The position numbers and the translations under genes were made by a program. A stretch of 64,000 bases of DNA from assembly GCF_000002425.4 (NCBI RefSeq), contig NC_037265.1, forward strand, positions 2,289,069-2,353,068, in the 5' to 3' direction. The notes under the pieces are model-generated. The model was not told the origin of the DNA. It saw only the letters and a program-made list of their open reading frames with translations, and searched no databases. Shown piece after piece: positions 34,239-46,600 of this stretch. Numbering within the stretch: the first letter of the stretch is position 1; every line of letters starts with the position of its first letter. Source of the DNA: Physcomitrium patens (lineage: Eukaryota; Streptophyta; Bryopsida; Funariales; Funariaceae).

Positions 34239-35563
34239 TCAGTCGAGTTCATTGTAAGATATGTAGTCGAGGTTAAAGGCTATGACATCGTCTTCCTTCA
34301 GTTCGAAGCTCGCTGAGCTCGTTGCCGACCCGATCTGATTGCGCTGTTGGAGGTTTATGTAGTTTTGCACCATGCTCTGCTCGGCAAATTCATCGAATGA
34401 TGGAATAAACGGGGGCTGTGGTTGGAAGTTTTCGTCCAAAGAAAAGTCGGAAGGTATGAACTCAGGTGACCAGATGACCTCTTCGGTTAAAGAATTATTG
34501 CTGGCGCTTTCCTGATCGGCAGTGTCGGCAGTGTCGGCAGAAATCATACCCATCTGATCGCGGTTAGAAGCGACTGAACTGGAATTGGTGTTGGGTTGAA
34601 GGTTCATGTTCTTGACATCCTTAGCTGCCTGAACTGCTTGCTTCTTTACAAATTCCTTGATGTCGTTGGCATCCGACGGACGGTCGAAAGCTAAGTTTTC
34701 AGGCAGTGGGATGAAAGTTTTTACCAGCGAAGGGAAATTGAATCTGGTTTTCTTTTTTGTGTAGAACACCCCTGCATCGTATGCTCCCGCTGCTTCTGCG
34801 TCAGTGTTGAACGTACCCAGCCAGATTGTTTTATTCCATCGAGGCGGACGGATTTCTACCAGATAACCCCGCACTTTCGTCCGCTGACGGACTCCTTTGA
34901 AGCCGTGCCGAGGTCCTTGCCTTGATCCATTCGGTGGCCTACCCCTTTGACGCCTGATATTCAAAGCAGGCGATGCATCATGCAACCTGGAAGAAAATTT
35001 CTATGGCAGAATTAGTAACGGTTAAATCTTCCCCCTACACAACAAAGCTTAAGAGAAAAGAAGAGGAACCAAAACTCTAAATGACACTTCATGACCTGTT
35101 ATCCCATGTGATCTCTTACTAATATGATGCAAATCGACCTTGAAGTGTTGGGACAAATCGAAATTGTGATGAAGACACTCGTTTCAGGATGTACAAGTGA
35201 AATCCTCATCTCAAATCAGTACCTTGTAGAGTCTACTCCGGACACACGTGATGCAAGAGGAATTGCTGTGGTCGACGCTGCATTGCTTTCAACTGGATTC
35301 AGGGCGACATTATCTGTTGCAGCTACAGTTTGAGTCATAGGCGCCGCCGGAAATTGTGTTAAACCCCAAGGCAATTCATCTTGTGGAGGTTTGAAGCCAA
35401 CTTTCTGGCCCAGGGAGTCTCCAGAACAAGTCCAACATTGAAAAAATTCGGATTTGATCCCCCCGCAGAAACACCCGGATGCCCATCCTTGCACACTCTG
35501 CTGTAAAATAGTCACGTCGACATCACGCGAGTGCTGGGAGAGCGCATCTGTGTTATCCGGCAT
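34239..35563 (-). CDS. AP2/ERF transcription factor with AT-hook-like basic region, two exons
   Basis: Exon 1 is 35563-35223 from the first in-frame ATG, with an in-frame stop upstream. A 236-bp intron (35222-34987; GTACTG ... TTCCAG) splits an Arg codon in phase 2. Exon 2 is 34986-34239, ending TGA. The protein is 362 residues. Residues 31-46 carry a CxC...CxxC cluster. Residues 125-140 are basic with an RGRPP core ('RRQRGRPPNGSRQGPR'), like an AT-hook or nuclear localisation signal. The AP2 domain at 143-200 keeps 'FKGVRQR', 'VEIRPPRW', 'IWLGTFNTDAEA', 'AYDAG' and 'RFNFPS'. The C-terminal third is acidic and rich in Phe/Pro ('SDFSLDENF', 'FELKEDDVIAFNLDY'), typical of activation regions. 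It should bind GCC-box or related promoters in the nucleus. The joined reading frame and intron placement are strong support. Confidence 0.86.
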
Positions 35564-36884
35564 TCTGATCAAGCTCGTTTGAGATGTAATACAAATCTAT
35601 GATGTAACTTACTGCTTCGAAACCACCCTAAATCGCCTTGGTATGCTCAGTTAATATGTCCGCGTGCGCCTGAACTGGAGTTTGTGCCTTGTCTAAGAGG
35701 TTTGGGTCGGTGGAACTCCATGAAATTACATATCCAGAACAAAATCCAGTGATTCTAGTACTTCTCCTCCATGCATTCAGCCGAAGCCGCGGTAACCTCA
35801 AAACGTGCACTTCAACACGCACTCAATGACTGTTCAACGTGAGATTGTGACACGAGAATGCTCTGTAACATCGCTAATATTACGTAACTCCCCTCCAATT
35901 TTCGAAATTGTCAGTAGCAAGTGCAAGGCAGTAGCAGTAATTTCACTTCCTGAGATCTAAAGAAGCAGGAATGACTGGTCCTCTCAACTAGTCCGAGAAT
36001 TACTACCAAAAGTACTGCTTCCAACTTGCATCGAAGCAACACTGATCAGTACAGCTGACTCCAGGCTCCAAGTAAGCAGAGCCTCACAACCTCGAAGTCA
36101 CAAGAAAGCTCACAATCTTTCTTCTAATCAATGAACCTCTCGGTGGTTTTGGCAAACATAGAACTTGTGACTGAACAATCTCCGACCCTAACGCAATCTC
36201 CACTACGTTCCTTATCAGACAGTATCCCCTCACACCCGCTGCCAAGTTCCCACGGGGTGGCAGAAGTGTTATCCTTCACCGTCTAACAAGGTTCTACAGC
36301 CTCCACTCACCAAGTCAATCTCGACTAAATGAACGTCGCAGACAAATCGTACAGGGATGTAACAAACTGTAGTCTGCTCGCAGCACAATGGACAGTACAG
36401 CCGGGAGGTCGGAGGGGGGGGAGGTGAGCGCTCCACGAGCATGATCCCCCGCCGCAGCAACTCACTGAACTAAATCCTCCGACAGAGAACGTGGGCCCGG
36501 GTAGTGAGGTCACCTGGTTAAGCCGCGGGACCGATGCGGGAAGAGCGCCGGGTTGAATGCTAAGTGACAACAGCGTGCCCGTATCATGCCTGATGAAAAC
36601 TGTCTGTACTGCGAGTTGCGAGGAATAAAGTGAGTCGCTGACGGACGAGGTGGGGGCATAGCGCCTGCTGAAGATGATCATGCTCACTTGCAGATGATGC
36701 GCTGTAAATTAGAAGGCATCTCAATCTGCTGATGCAGTTGCTGCTACGACTCACTCTGACAGCGTCGCACGGAGCTAACGTGGCTGCCGCAGGTTTGAAC
36801 TTCCATCCTCTCTCTCTCTCTCTCCACACGGAGACAACGAGGCCGCTGCAGCAGCGCATTTGAATTTCCATTCCACCCCGCGGA
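35564..36884. other. Leader and promoter region of the AP2/ERF gene at 34239-35563
   Basis: GC-balanced to GC-rich DNA upstream of the ATG, with no convincing coding sequence. It contains a pyrimidine tract at 36808-36824. Open frames here overlap on both strands and lack motifs. A donor-like GTAAGT on the minus strand near 35610 could mark a leader intron. Confidence 0.4.
36808..36824 (+). repeat. (CT)n tract
   Basis: About eight CT units, read as GA on the strand of the AP2/ERF gene. GA/CT tracts are frequent near plant transcription starts. Confidence 0.85.
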
Positions 36885-37133
36885 ATGTTGAGACTTCGCG
36901 TTGTCTCTTTCCTCAGGAAACGTCCCTCCTTCCCGTGGAAAGCTGACGCCTGGACAGTAGCTCCTTGGTTTCACTGCTACCCAGTTGGCTGCTTTTTGTT
37001 TTATTTTAATATTTCACACTTGCACTTTTTATTTGATGAGGATGCAAGTTCATGGACCCGGAGGGCGATGAATAGTGTTTTGTTTTTGAGGGATCCTTGC
37101 TGGACCAATGAAGTGGTCGTGGTAGTGCAGTGA
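36885..37133 (+). CDS. Hypothetical ORF opposite the AP2/ERF promoter
   Basis: An 82-codon ATG-to-TGA frame starting 'MLRLRVVSFLRKRPSFPWKA'. It points away from the AP2/ERF gene and is close to the (CT)n tract, so it could be a divergent transcript. There is no domain, and a 76-codon minus-strand frame overlaps its start. Confidence 0.18.
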   Translation: MLRLRVVSFLRKRPSFPWKADAWTVAPWFHCYPVGCFLFYFNISHLHFLFDEDASSWTRRAMNSVLFLRDPCWTNEVVVVVQ

Positions 37134-37267
37134 CCTTGGTCTTGTTCGGGTGAATTGGCCCAGCAGCTATGCACCCAATTTTGATACCGTGTGGTATCTC
37201 TCATCATGAGAATTACATGTGTGCAAAATTTTCTTCCCTCTCTCACAGTTAATGCACCATTCGTTTG

Positions 37268-37293
37268 ATATATATATATATATATATATATAT
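37268..37293. repeat. (TA)n array at the island edge
   Basis: Alternating A and T, about 26 bases. Base composition falls to AT-rich right after it. Confidence 0.95.
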
Positions 37294-39114
37294 TTGTCTG
37301 TGTTTGGGTACTTAGTGTAAAAAAAAATTGGTGCCTATTGTCAAATCTTGTTGATTGTCTGAATGTTGATTGATGTATGATTAGTTGAGTTTTTTGAAAT
37401 ATTTGCCAAACATTGCATGAGATTTTTTAAATGTTTGGCAAAGAGTGGTGGCTTAAAATATTGAAATATTTGGCAGAATTAATGAACAAGAATCTTTCAA
37501 AACATTCATCCAATCCCATATTAAAGTTTCATAATATCTTCAGTGATATTTCGGTTTTATACTCTATCCACGATGAAGATTTTTACCCCATGATCGAAGT
37601 CTTTTTTTCCTCAATAAATATTTAGCTTGCTAAATGGGTCTCCTTTCTGGTATGTACATAAATAAGCATGCACATTTGAGCAACTCTATTGAAGTTTTGA
37701 AATTGTTGGAAATGGTTATTTGCTCCATGTCCTTGATTGGAACATCTTTTGTCTTGTTTCTTTTTGGGACTGTGATCTCTGTTTGTTTTTTAAATGAGAT
37801 TTGTGAAGAGTTCTAAGCAGGTAAAAAAATTATATAGCTTTTCAAGCTTGGTTGTATGCTTTGTGACTACCCTAAACATATCTGGATGTTGGTAAAAGTG
37901 AGCTTGCTAGAGTCTTGTACAACAAATCATAACCCCAATTTTCTAGGAAGTGGAACCATTGCATCCTGTATCTTTCATACGTAAAATGTAGTTGATTCTT
38001 CCACTTCTTGTTTTGTATATGCATTGATTTTTCATGCTCATGGATTGATATGTAAGTCACGTGCCCTGTGATTACAGCTATGAATATTTTTGATTGTACT
38101 CCAATGGATAAGATATGTTTGTTGCATAGGTGATTCTACTTTAGGTGGTTGGCAACCAATGTCAATCCTACAACAATACGACAAAATTTGTGAAAGTAGT
38201 TGAATGAAATATCTGGAGGTGGATAATGGCAATGAAAACTATAAGTGGGGTGTAGATGCTTCAAGATTCAAAGGACAATGTGTTACAATTGGCTTAATTT
38301 TATTTTAATGATAAAAGTGAATGAAAGAGTGTTGCCAATCAAATTGGGTGACCACAAATGGCAATTTGAATTATGCTGAAGAGTATTGCAACCCACAAAA
38401 AGCCATCAAATAGTGGAAATACTGCAGTCAAATGCACTATCTTTTAACCAACTGTTACAGGAAAACACTGTGCAAGCATGCATGGCAGTCAAAAGGAGTT
38501 CTTAAATAGTGTGTTGGAGATCCAATGCATTATTCTTATTATTTTTTTGTGAACAGTGATTTTGTCAAGAATTTTTTCTAGAAGGTTTGTGAAAGTTCAA
38601 AATGTTCATTTATGTGGTGATTTTGATTCATGAAACTTATTAATGGTTCTTAATATAATTATTTTTTCTTTGCACCCTCCATCATAATTTCACCACAATT
38701 TTATTTATTTAGAAACTGTTATCTATATGAATTAAAATAAACTGATTGTTGTTGGTTGGGGATGCCTTCCAGTTGTCTTAAACTAACTGAAAAATACAAT
38801 GGTGACATTTGATGTACTCGTAAGCAGCCAAGATATTTCAAGTGTATTCTCTAATGTACATAACAAGTTGATTATTTTTGAAGTTATTTCAATTTAGAAA
38901 TGATGTAAAGTCATCTATTTCATGCTTAAAACAGACAAATCTCTCTAACTTACCCATAGACAAAAGTGATATAGAAAACATTGCAATGTTAAAGAGCTCT
39001 AATTTATCAATTTTAAAAATGTATAGTAAGTTTGCAAAAGCACATGCTTGCCAAGGTTTTTTAAGTCAATGTAACATGCAGTAATGCAATTATACCACTA
39101 TAGGTTGTTAAAAT

Positions 39115-39137
39115 GTATATATATATATATATATATA
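39115..39137. repeat. (TA)n array
   Basis: Alternating A and T, about 23 bases. Confidence 0.9.
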
Positions 39138-39307
39138 CAAATGTGTCTATACTCAAGTATCAGTGGAATAATCATTCTTCTAAAATAAAAATAAAAATAA
39201 AACTTATAAACAATATTCTTCAGTCTCGTGCAAGTAAAATTGATTACAATTCTTGAGAAGTACATTTCTAATTATAAAATAACATTAATGATGAAGGAGG
39301 AGGGAGG

Positions 39308-39338
<31 letters not shown>
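39308..39338 (+). repeat. A31 homopolymer
   Basis: Thirty-one consecutive A after a purine-rich GGAGGAGGGAGG. It may be a retroposition tail; no source was recognised. Confidence 0.9.
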
Positions 39339-39340
<2 letters not shown>

Positions 39341-40382
39341 GATTCATGTCAAAATTTTAGATTTTAAAACATTACTAATTCTTATATTCTACAGTTATGC
39401 AGGTTTCAAATTCAAGGCAAAATATGTCCTTATATCCCCATGACCAAATTATGCTGACACAAAAATAGCTATGCAATCACAATTTTCACTAATATCCTAT
39501 TAGCAACTTTTATTTTTGTAAATCTGAAAATACAAGTTGTATTTAATACATACTACCATTTGAGAAATTGTATAAATCTCACAGTCATACACAACCAAAG
39601 GCTGACACTATTATGCATGCCACAACAAAGAATAATAGTTTCTCATCTATTCAAATTTGAAGAGACAGTTTTCCGTGCCAAAAATAAAGGTCAGCATTAA
39701 AACATGTGCTTTTTACACATTAAAAGCACATTAAACTGATTACTAAATATTTATTATTGTCAACACTTCCAATATGCAATGAAGGCAAACTGCCTTCTAC
39801 AAAACCACCACCACGTTGTCTCAGTCTATCAATTAGAGAAATAAGTTTGTCATCAGCATCGTAACAAACAGTGATATTATTAAAAATGTAATGGCTCTAA
39901 GAGGAAAGACAAAGTGGGGGCAATTGCAAGGGGTGTGGGCCAAACAAAGTATGGTCACTACAAAACAAATAAAGGAAAAGTCGAAATAAAACAATTATCT
40001 AAATGAAAGAGTATCTGATGACTTTGGAGGCGTCAGCTTCCCTTTGGTATCAGCATCTATCCAGCTTTGACACAGACTCTCTGGGCCCTCCCTTTTCTCA
40101 TCCCACACAATCAATAACCATTACAATAAAATCGCTTCATAAAAAATAAAATAAAAAAATAAAAAATGCTGACGTTTCTAATAACAATTTTACGATATCA
40201 AGAGATTGATATGCTTCATTTTCGGGATCACAATAACCTTTTTAGCAGAATTACTCACTAGAAGTGAGACAAAAATAGAAACCCAGATTTGGACCTCTGT
40301 TGTTGCATTTGTGTTTGAATGTAACCATGTGTATGAATTTGACACAACAAGCTATGTAAGTTTACAACAAATCTCAAAGTAC

Positions 40383-40650
40383 CCATAATTGGACTAATCA
40401 CTTCTGAAGGGGCACTGAGAACATCGAGCTTGTCAGACGATATACCATTGGTGGTGATTACTATTTCTGGCAAAATTGTTCCCACCACTGAACAAGTTCG
40501 TTCCTGCCGAGCCCTTCTCAACCAGCATTCAAAAAGATAACGTAATAAAACTAATAATAATAGTACTCACGATGAACGAAGTCACTATCAACAATGTGTG
40601 GCTGGATTCGAGGCACGATAGAACAAATCAATTCAGCACGTGACAACTAT
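40383..40650 (-). other. Gene-fragment-like patch with two related exon candidates
   Basis: On the minus strand, a stretch encoding 'AELICSIVPRIQPHIVDSDF' is followed by a donor (CATC/GTGAGT, exon end 40571). After 67 bases comes an acceptor (GGCTCGGCAG), and a second stretch (40503-40383) contains 'ERTCSVVGTILPEIV' and 'ISSDKLDVLSAPSEVISPIM', ending at a donor-like GTACTT. The two stretches resemble each other, as if tandemly duplicated. The reading frame is not kept across the small intron and the first stretch has an upstream stop, so I read this as a decayed or captured gene fragment of unknown family. Confidence 0.3.
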
Positions 40651-41526
40651 GACGCTGCATGACGCTGTATGACGCCATATTCACGTAATCGTGACGTGGA
40701 ATTTGTGGATCTCTTGGAAACGTGGGGGAATCTTCACCTTGACAGTGGAGCAATGGCCCTTAAAGTCAAGCTAGTTTGGGGGGGGATTAGTGGAGGCGAT
40801 TTGCATGCCTTTTGACCCTTCCCATCATGGGCATTTGGAATTTAGAATAGAATTTTAGCCTTGCCTTGTTGGACTCGGTTGCATGTGGCTTACTTTTCAT
40901 GCTTCCCCTTATTTATTTGTGGCTTCTAACAATGTTTAATAATAGTTATTGTACTTGTAGGATTGTGGTTTTATTAAAGGAGTGGATATGATATGATTCT
41001 TTTTGCTTGTGATATATTTTGAATCCTATAATTATGGACTTATGAATTGCCTTATGTAGTATAGTTATACTAGTTGGGTAGATAATTGTGTTGTATTTTT
41101 ATCTTATTCAATTTTTGAAGATATAAATTTTGTAATGCAAAGACAACATTGTGTGAATATGATAATGTTTAATGTTTTGAAATGAATACAAATTATTGGA
41201 TGATGGTAAGGTTGGACCTAAGAACACACCACAACTTTTAAAAGGTTGGAAATTAAAATCCCAATTGAGAAATCCTAACCATGCACAATAGAAACTTATT
41301 TAGGATTTATTCCTGTAATTTCAAAAAAAAAAACAAAACAAAACAAAACACAACAAAAAACCAAACAACAATGCTTAGCATTTTATAACTAAGTTGGAAT
41401 AATTTAGTTTTTTTGTTGTAGTTAAGAGTGAGTTAGAACATAAATGATGTGATTCATGTATTAGTTGAAGATTAATCATGGATCCAAAGACATGTTCAAC
41501 TTAAAAGACAAATAAATCAAAATTTA

Positions 41527-41558
<32 letters not shown>

Positions 41559-42063
41559 GCATACATAAGTCTTTATTTTATTGCAAAGAAAAAATAGTAA
41601 AAAAAAAATAAGGTCAAAATTTGAAAATATTGTGTGGAATTTGGCAACAAATGTGTAGGTGATAAGAAGTGAATCATGTATAAAAATATAGTACTTAATT
41701 AGATACTGTTATTATTATTAAATTAGTGAGAATCTAAGAACTTGAAGACTTATGTAAATGCTTAAATAGTTTTTTAATCTATTTAAAAGAATATCACACT
41801 ATAAAATCTTCTTAAGATTGCATCTCTAATGATTAGTTGATTTTTTTACCAAAAAAATTCAAAAACAAAGTAAAAGATTTAAAGACCTATTATGGAATTA
41901 TATATGCTTAAGAAGAATTGTTTAAATTTTACAAAAATATCACCATGATAAAAAATAAAAATAAAAACACATAGTATAATATATAATTTTAATGTGTAAA
42001 AATATCAGAGATCATTTATAAATTTTAATTATAATTTTATAATTTTTAGTATTTATTATAATT
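40651..42063. other. Spacer, GC-balanced then AT-rich
   Basis: About 200 bases of normal GC, including a G8 run near 40780, then AT-rich DNA with a (TA)n array. No gene was seen. Confidence 0.4.
41532..41558. repeat. (TA)n array
   Basis: Alternating A and T, about 27 bases. Confidence 0.95.
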
Positions 42064-43140
42064 TATTCAAAGGTAGTTGATAGGTTCTTTCAGCTATTAA
42101 TAGTATTTTATAATAGGACAAGAAGACTACAATGTTATTTGATCATTATTGGGACCTTCATAACTTCTTTCAAATAAAATATTTGAAATACTATAAGAAA
42201 TATTTCTTATTCCAATAACATCATACAACATCACAAGTCTCTTTCAAGGTTGTGATATCATATACATTGTATCTCACCATTTACTCAAGAAAGAATAAGT
42301 TATTTTGAAGGTCTTTATTTCTATTATGTCATCTTAAAGGCTATAACAATTTCAATGCCTTATTTAATAACTTAACAAATAATAGTTCATTAATTGAATT
42401 TTTTGATTGTTGATTTTTGATATCTTTCTAATACCACAAATATACAAACACCACAAACAAAGATAGAAGATAGAATGCAATCTTAACCAAACCTTGTTTC
42501 TTTAATAATAAGAAATTATTTGATCTTTTATTTTAATTTTGATCAATGTTTTTAGTAAAAAACATCAATCTTCTTTATTATATTTCCAAGATTCTTAGCA
42601 AGCTTTCATGTGTATTTATTAATATTATATTTATGCCAATGTACAAGATATTTTAATTTATTTTGATAACACCTTGAGTTTAATACTTCTTTGATTTCAA
42701 ACACTTGATTATTAAGTATTATGAGATAGATCTTCATAGATTTTATTAGATATAATTGATAAACAAATAATTGATCCATTTATAAATAAAAAAATGATCA
42801 AAGTTTACAATGATCTAACTTGTCTTAAGAGTAAATAGTCTTGATATTACAATAAAGTAACCATATCTTATTATCTACATAGACTTGAAGTTGTTCTTTC
42901 TAATAGACATTTGCATTAAACTTTTGTCATTTTTAAACTTCCTTCAATTGTATCTTTATTATTATATGTAGCTCTCATAAAAAAATTTCCACATTTTTTA
43001 TGAAAATAATATAAATTTTTGAAAAGTCAAAAATATTAAGTTTTAGAAGATAACATAATTAATATTGAAAGTTATTTTTTAATATAATAATATATCATAT
43101 TATTATAAGCAAATTATGCCAATGTATTAAAGATATAAAT
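42064..43140 (-). mobile_element. Chromovirus copy E, 3' internal fragment
   Basis: It aligns on the minus strand with the 3' non-coding and integrase/chromodomain part of copy A (about 3920-5050). Shared landmarks are 'cataacttc.ttc.aataaaatatttg' and the chromodomain end. It is heavily decayed, with no readable frame, and ends against the LTR remnant at 43175. Confidence 0.65.
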
Positions 43141-43174
43141 TTGAAAGAACTTAAAAGATTAGTACACTATTGTA

Positions 43175-43594
43175 TTAGTCAAAAGACTAAAAAATCTTAA
43201 AATAAGACTAAAGACTAAAAAAGCCTTGAAAAGAGTAAAGAAGGATTTGCTCTTGCCTCTATATATACTATCTAACTAAAAGCTACATAGCAGCACTCTA
43301 TAGGACCTCCAATATGTGTCCAATTTATAAGACATATATTTTAGCTCGCAAGACAAGTTTCTTATACATGCACCACATTATTAGTTTGTATTATAAGCTA
43401 TCAATACATACAACAAATGGTTAATTTGTTGGCCAAATTTTTAACCTATTAATTTCTTAAAGACATTTATAAAGGTGAAATTGCATCTATGAAGCTTCTA
43501 AGAAGCATTTCTATAAGATATTATCAAATTAATTTACTTTTATATATTCATAATATCTAAATAATTATTATTATAAATATTTATATTCATGAAA
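43175..43594 (-). repeat. Chromovirus LTR, copy D (truncated)
   Basis: The LTR lacks its first roughly 100 bases in plus-strand order. Recognisable blocks include 'aataagactaaagactaaaa', 'tctatatatactatctaact' and the end 'attcatgaaa', replacing TCCATGACA. It is followed by a decayed polypurine tract. Confidence 0.7.
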
Positions 43595-45366
43595 TCATCC
43601 TATCTTTTGAGAATGAGTTCCATGAGGAATAATGATCACATGTTGAAGAAATCTAAGATGCGGAAAATTATATTAGCTAAATACTTTGATCTTTGTTTTT
43701 ATTTTTTAAGGTAATTGATAGGTAGTATCGGCCATTGATAATGTTCCATTCCAAGGCAAAAAGACCACCTTGTTATTTGATTATTCTTGAAACCTTTATA
43801 ACTTCCTTCAAATAAATTATTTGTAATACCACTAAGAGTTGTTCCTATCTCCAATAAAATCACCAAACATTGGAAGTCTCTTCCAAGATTGTAATATCAA
43901 ATGCATTATATTTCACCATCTATTTGAGGAAGAATATGTCATCCTTGAAAGTCTTCATTTCAACAATGTTATCTTAAAGGCTATGATAATTGTAATGTCT
44001 CATTTTTAAGTCATCAAACAATGGCATCTCAGTTGAATTTGCTAACTATTAGTTTTCTATTTCCTTCATACGAAAAATATGTAAAAAATAAAAACAAAGA
44101 TAAAAGGTCAAATACAATCTTTTTTGAAGTGTAGTTTTTTTATAGAAAATATTTGTTTTCTTTTACTTTACTTTGGATGGATGTTGTCAAGAAAAAGCAT
44201 CAACTTTCTTTGTTTTATTTACAAGATTCTTATTTGGCTCTCATGTACGTTCATTAATATCATAATCATGTCAATGAATAAGATATTCTAACCTATTTTG
44301 GTTTTGCTTTGAATCTAAGACTTCTTTGACCTCATATTCTTACTTATTATCCACTTTTATACAAGAAAGAGGCATTTATTGTCTTCTTGATATATCTATT
44401 GCCTTGTATGTCTTAAAAAGAAATACATAGAATATAAGATGGATCTTTATAAATTTTGGTAGATACAATCAATAAGCAATTGGATTAATCTATTTATATA
44501 TAAAAAATAATCTAATTCTATAGTAATCCAACTTGTTTTAAAGAAAAAAATAATCTTGATATTATGACAAAGTAATTATACCTCATCACCAACATGAAAT
44601 TAAAGTTGTTCTTTGTGGTAAGTATATGCACTGATTATTTAATATTCTTGAGCTTCTTTTAATTACACCTTTATTATTGGATGTAGCTTTAATAAACAAT
44701 TTATCAAATCTACTTCTATAAGATTATTAACTTTTAAAAAGTCAAAAGCATTAAGTCATAGATGATAATTATAATTGAAAAAAAAATGTTGAATAGAAGA
44801 ATGTACCATATTATTATATGCAAAATTTACCAATGATAAAAGAGTTGTCCAATTCTCTTGTTACTAATTAATGGTGCACCTCAAATACTACACCAAAACT
44901 TGATTTACTTACTTTATTTGGCCATCAATTTAAAATTAAAATATTCAAAATAATTTAATATCTATCTTTAGAATTCATGATAGTAGATCAATAGTTTAAT
45001 ATCTATCTTTAAAATCTTAAAAATAATTTTTTAAAATCTTGATATAAATTTTGTCTTTCTATCTGATATAATATCTATCGGCAATTCATGATAGGAATAG
45101 ATATTATCAAAGAAAAGCTTTAAATATTTAAAAATATTTAAATATTAGTTCTAAAGTTTTCTTGTAGCCAAAATATCTAGCTATTAGAAAGTTGTCACGA
45201 GCATAATAAACCTTATTGTTTTTTGGATCAATATATGATCTTAACAAAGACATGCTCTAATGGGCTTAGCAATGATTCAAAATAGGTGTTGACATGAAGT
45301 ACTTGAGGTTCTTGTAATCCATATATAAAGTAATTGGAAAAGAAGTGCCTTCTAGATAATGACATT
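43595..45366 (-). mobile_element. Chromovirus copy D, internal fragment
   Basis: Minus-strand continuation of the LTR at 43175-43594. It matches copy A from the polypurine tract through the chromodomain and integrase region into RNase H, with large deletions near 45110-45240. The best-preserved piece encodes 'YLEGTSFPITLYMDYKNLKY' near 45330. No domain is functional. Confidence 0.7.
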
Positions 45367-46600
45367 TACATGTGTTGACTTTATAAAAGATGTAGGTCTT
45401 AAAGATGTATGTAAAAATTAATTTAAAAAATAATATATTTGTAAATCTTGACATGTATTAAAAATTGATTAATAGGTTAATTTAAAGAGAGTTGATGTAA
45501 AAAATAATTATTTTAAATTTTAACTATTTTGATTATAGTATTTAAATTATATAAGATTTAGATATTAAATATAAAGTTTTTAGAAAAGATAGAAACTGAA
45601 AGATAAAGATTCAAACTACTAAGAAGCTTATTTGGAGTGATAAAAGCAAGGTATAGGTAGATGAAGGCAAGAGATGAAGTTCTTCATCCCTATTGATCTA
45701 AGGCTATGTCCAATAGACTTTTAGTAGGCTGTATGTGATTATAACAAGTATTTTGGCAACTTCAAAAGATACATGTGAGAATCTTAAGTAAAGATTGTAA
45801 GATTTAGAATTTAGGCTACAAGTTTTGTACAAAATTTAGAAGGTTTGGAGTTAGGATGACGAAGTTGTAGTCATTTAAAATTAAGGTGTCTTTTAAGACA
45901 TATTATTATTCTTTTGAGGATAAAAAAAATTTATATAGCAAATTTTGGAACTCAAAAGATGCGACCATAAGATTTACATCTTCTATACAAGAATAGCTAT
46001 ATTTGAAGTTTTTATGAAGGAATTATAGGATGTTAAAGATAGTATATGTATTTTGAAGGTAGTAAGTAAATCATTTTGTTGATAGTAATGGTTAGAGCTA
46101 TATCTTAAGTTTTTGGACGAATTTTTGACTCAATTTTTTTAAAGATGTGAGTTATTAGGTTAAAAAGTTATATATAAAATTTTTATATCATTTAAATATT
46201 TAATTAGTGAGATATGAAGAAAATTGTACGTGAGTATATATAAGCAAGGATTTGAAACTACTGTTAGGATTTTGGCAATATCTCAAGATCTACAATGAAT
46301 TTATAATTGAAATTTATTTTAGAAGTTTTTAAAAGTATATTAGTATTTTATGTGAAATTTTGGTTTGTTTGGATGATCCGATCATGAGATATGAACTATT
46401 GAAGGTCAAGGTAAACTCCTATTAAGGATATATAAGCATTTAGAATATTTTTATCATATTTTTGATATTCTTTGAACTTAGGGCTTATATATTGATGTAA
46501 TTACTCATATTAGGATAATTTGATATATAAAATTAATACTTTCTTATCTTAAGACTTGATTAAGTAATTAGTGACAACCAAAAGTCCAGTACTTTTTTGA
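45367..46600. other. AT-rich stretch between two chromovirus fragments
   Basis: No protein or known repeat was recognised. It could be an LTR or leader of another element, because it sits between oppositely oriented fragments. Confidence 0.35.

Larger units (their letters stand above)
37294..40382. other. AT-rich intergenic stretch
   Basis: No gene recognised. Short frames such as 37634-37816 (plus, hydrophobic) and 38878-39084 (plus) lack motifs. It contains a (TA)n array and an A31 run listed separately. Confidence 0.45.

Noticed and set aside
34983..34985. Start of the second AP2/ERF protein at TTG 34985
   Set aside because: Same reasoning: a clean acceptor lies just upstream, and exon 1 (ATG 35563) joins in phase 2.
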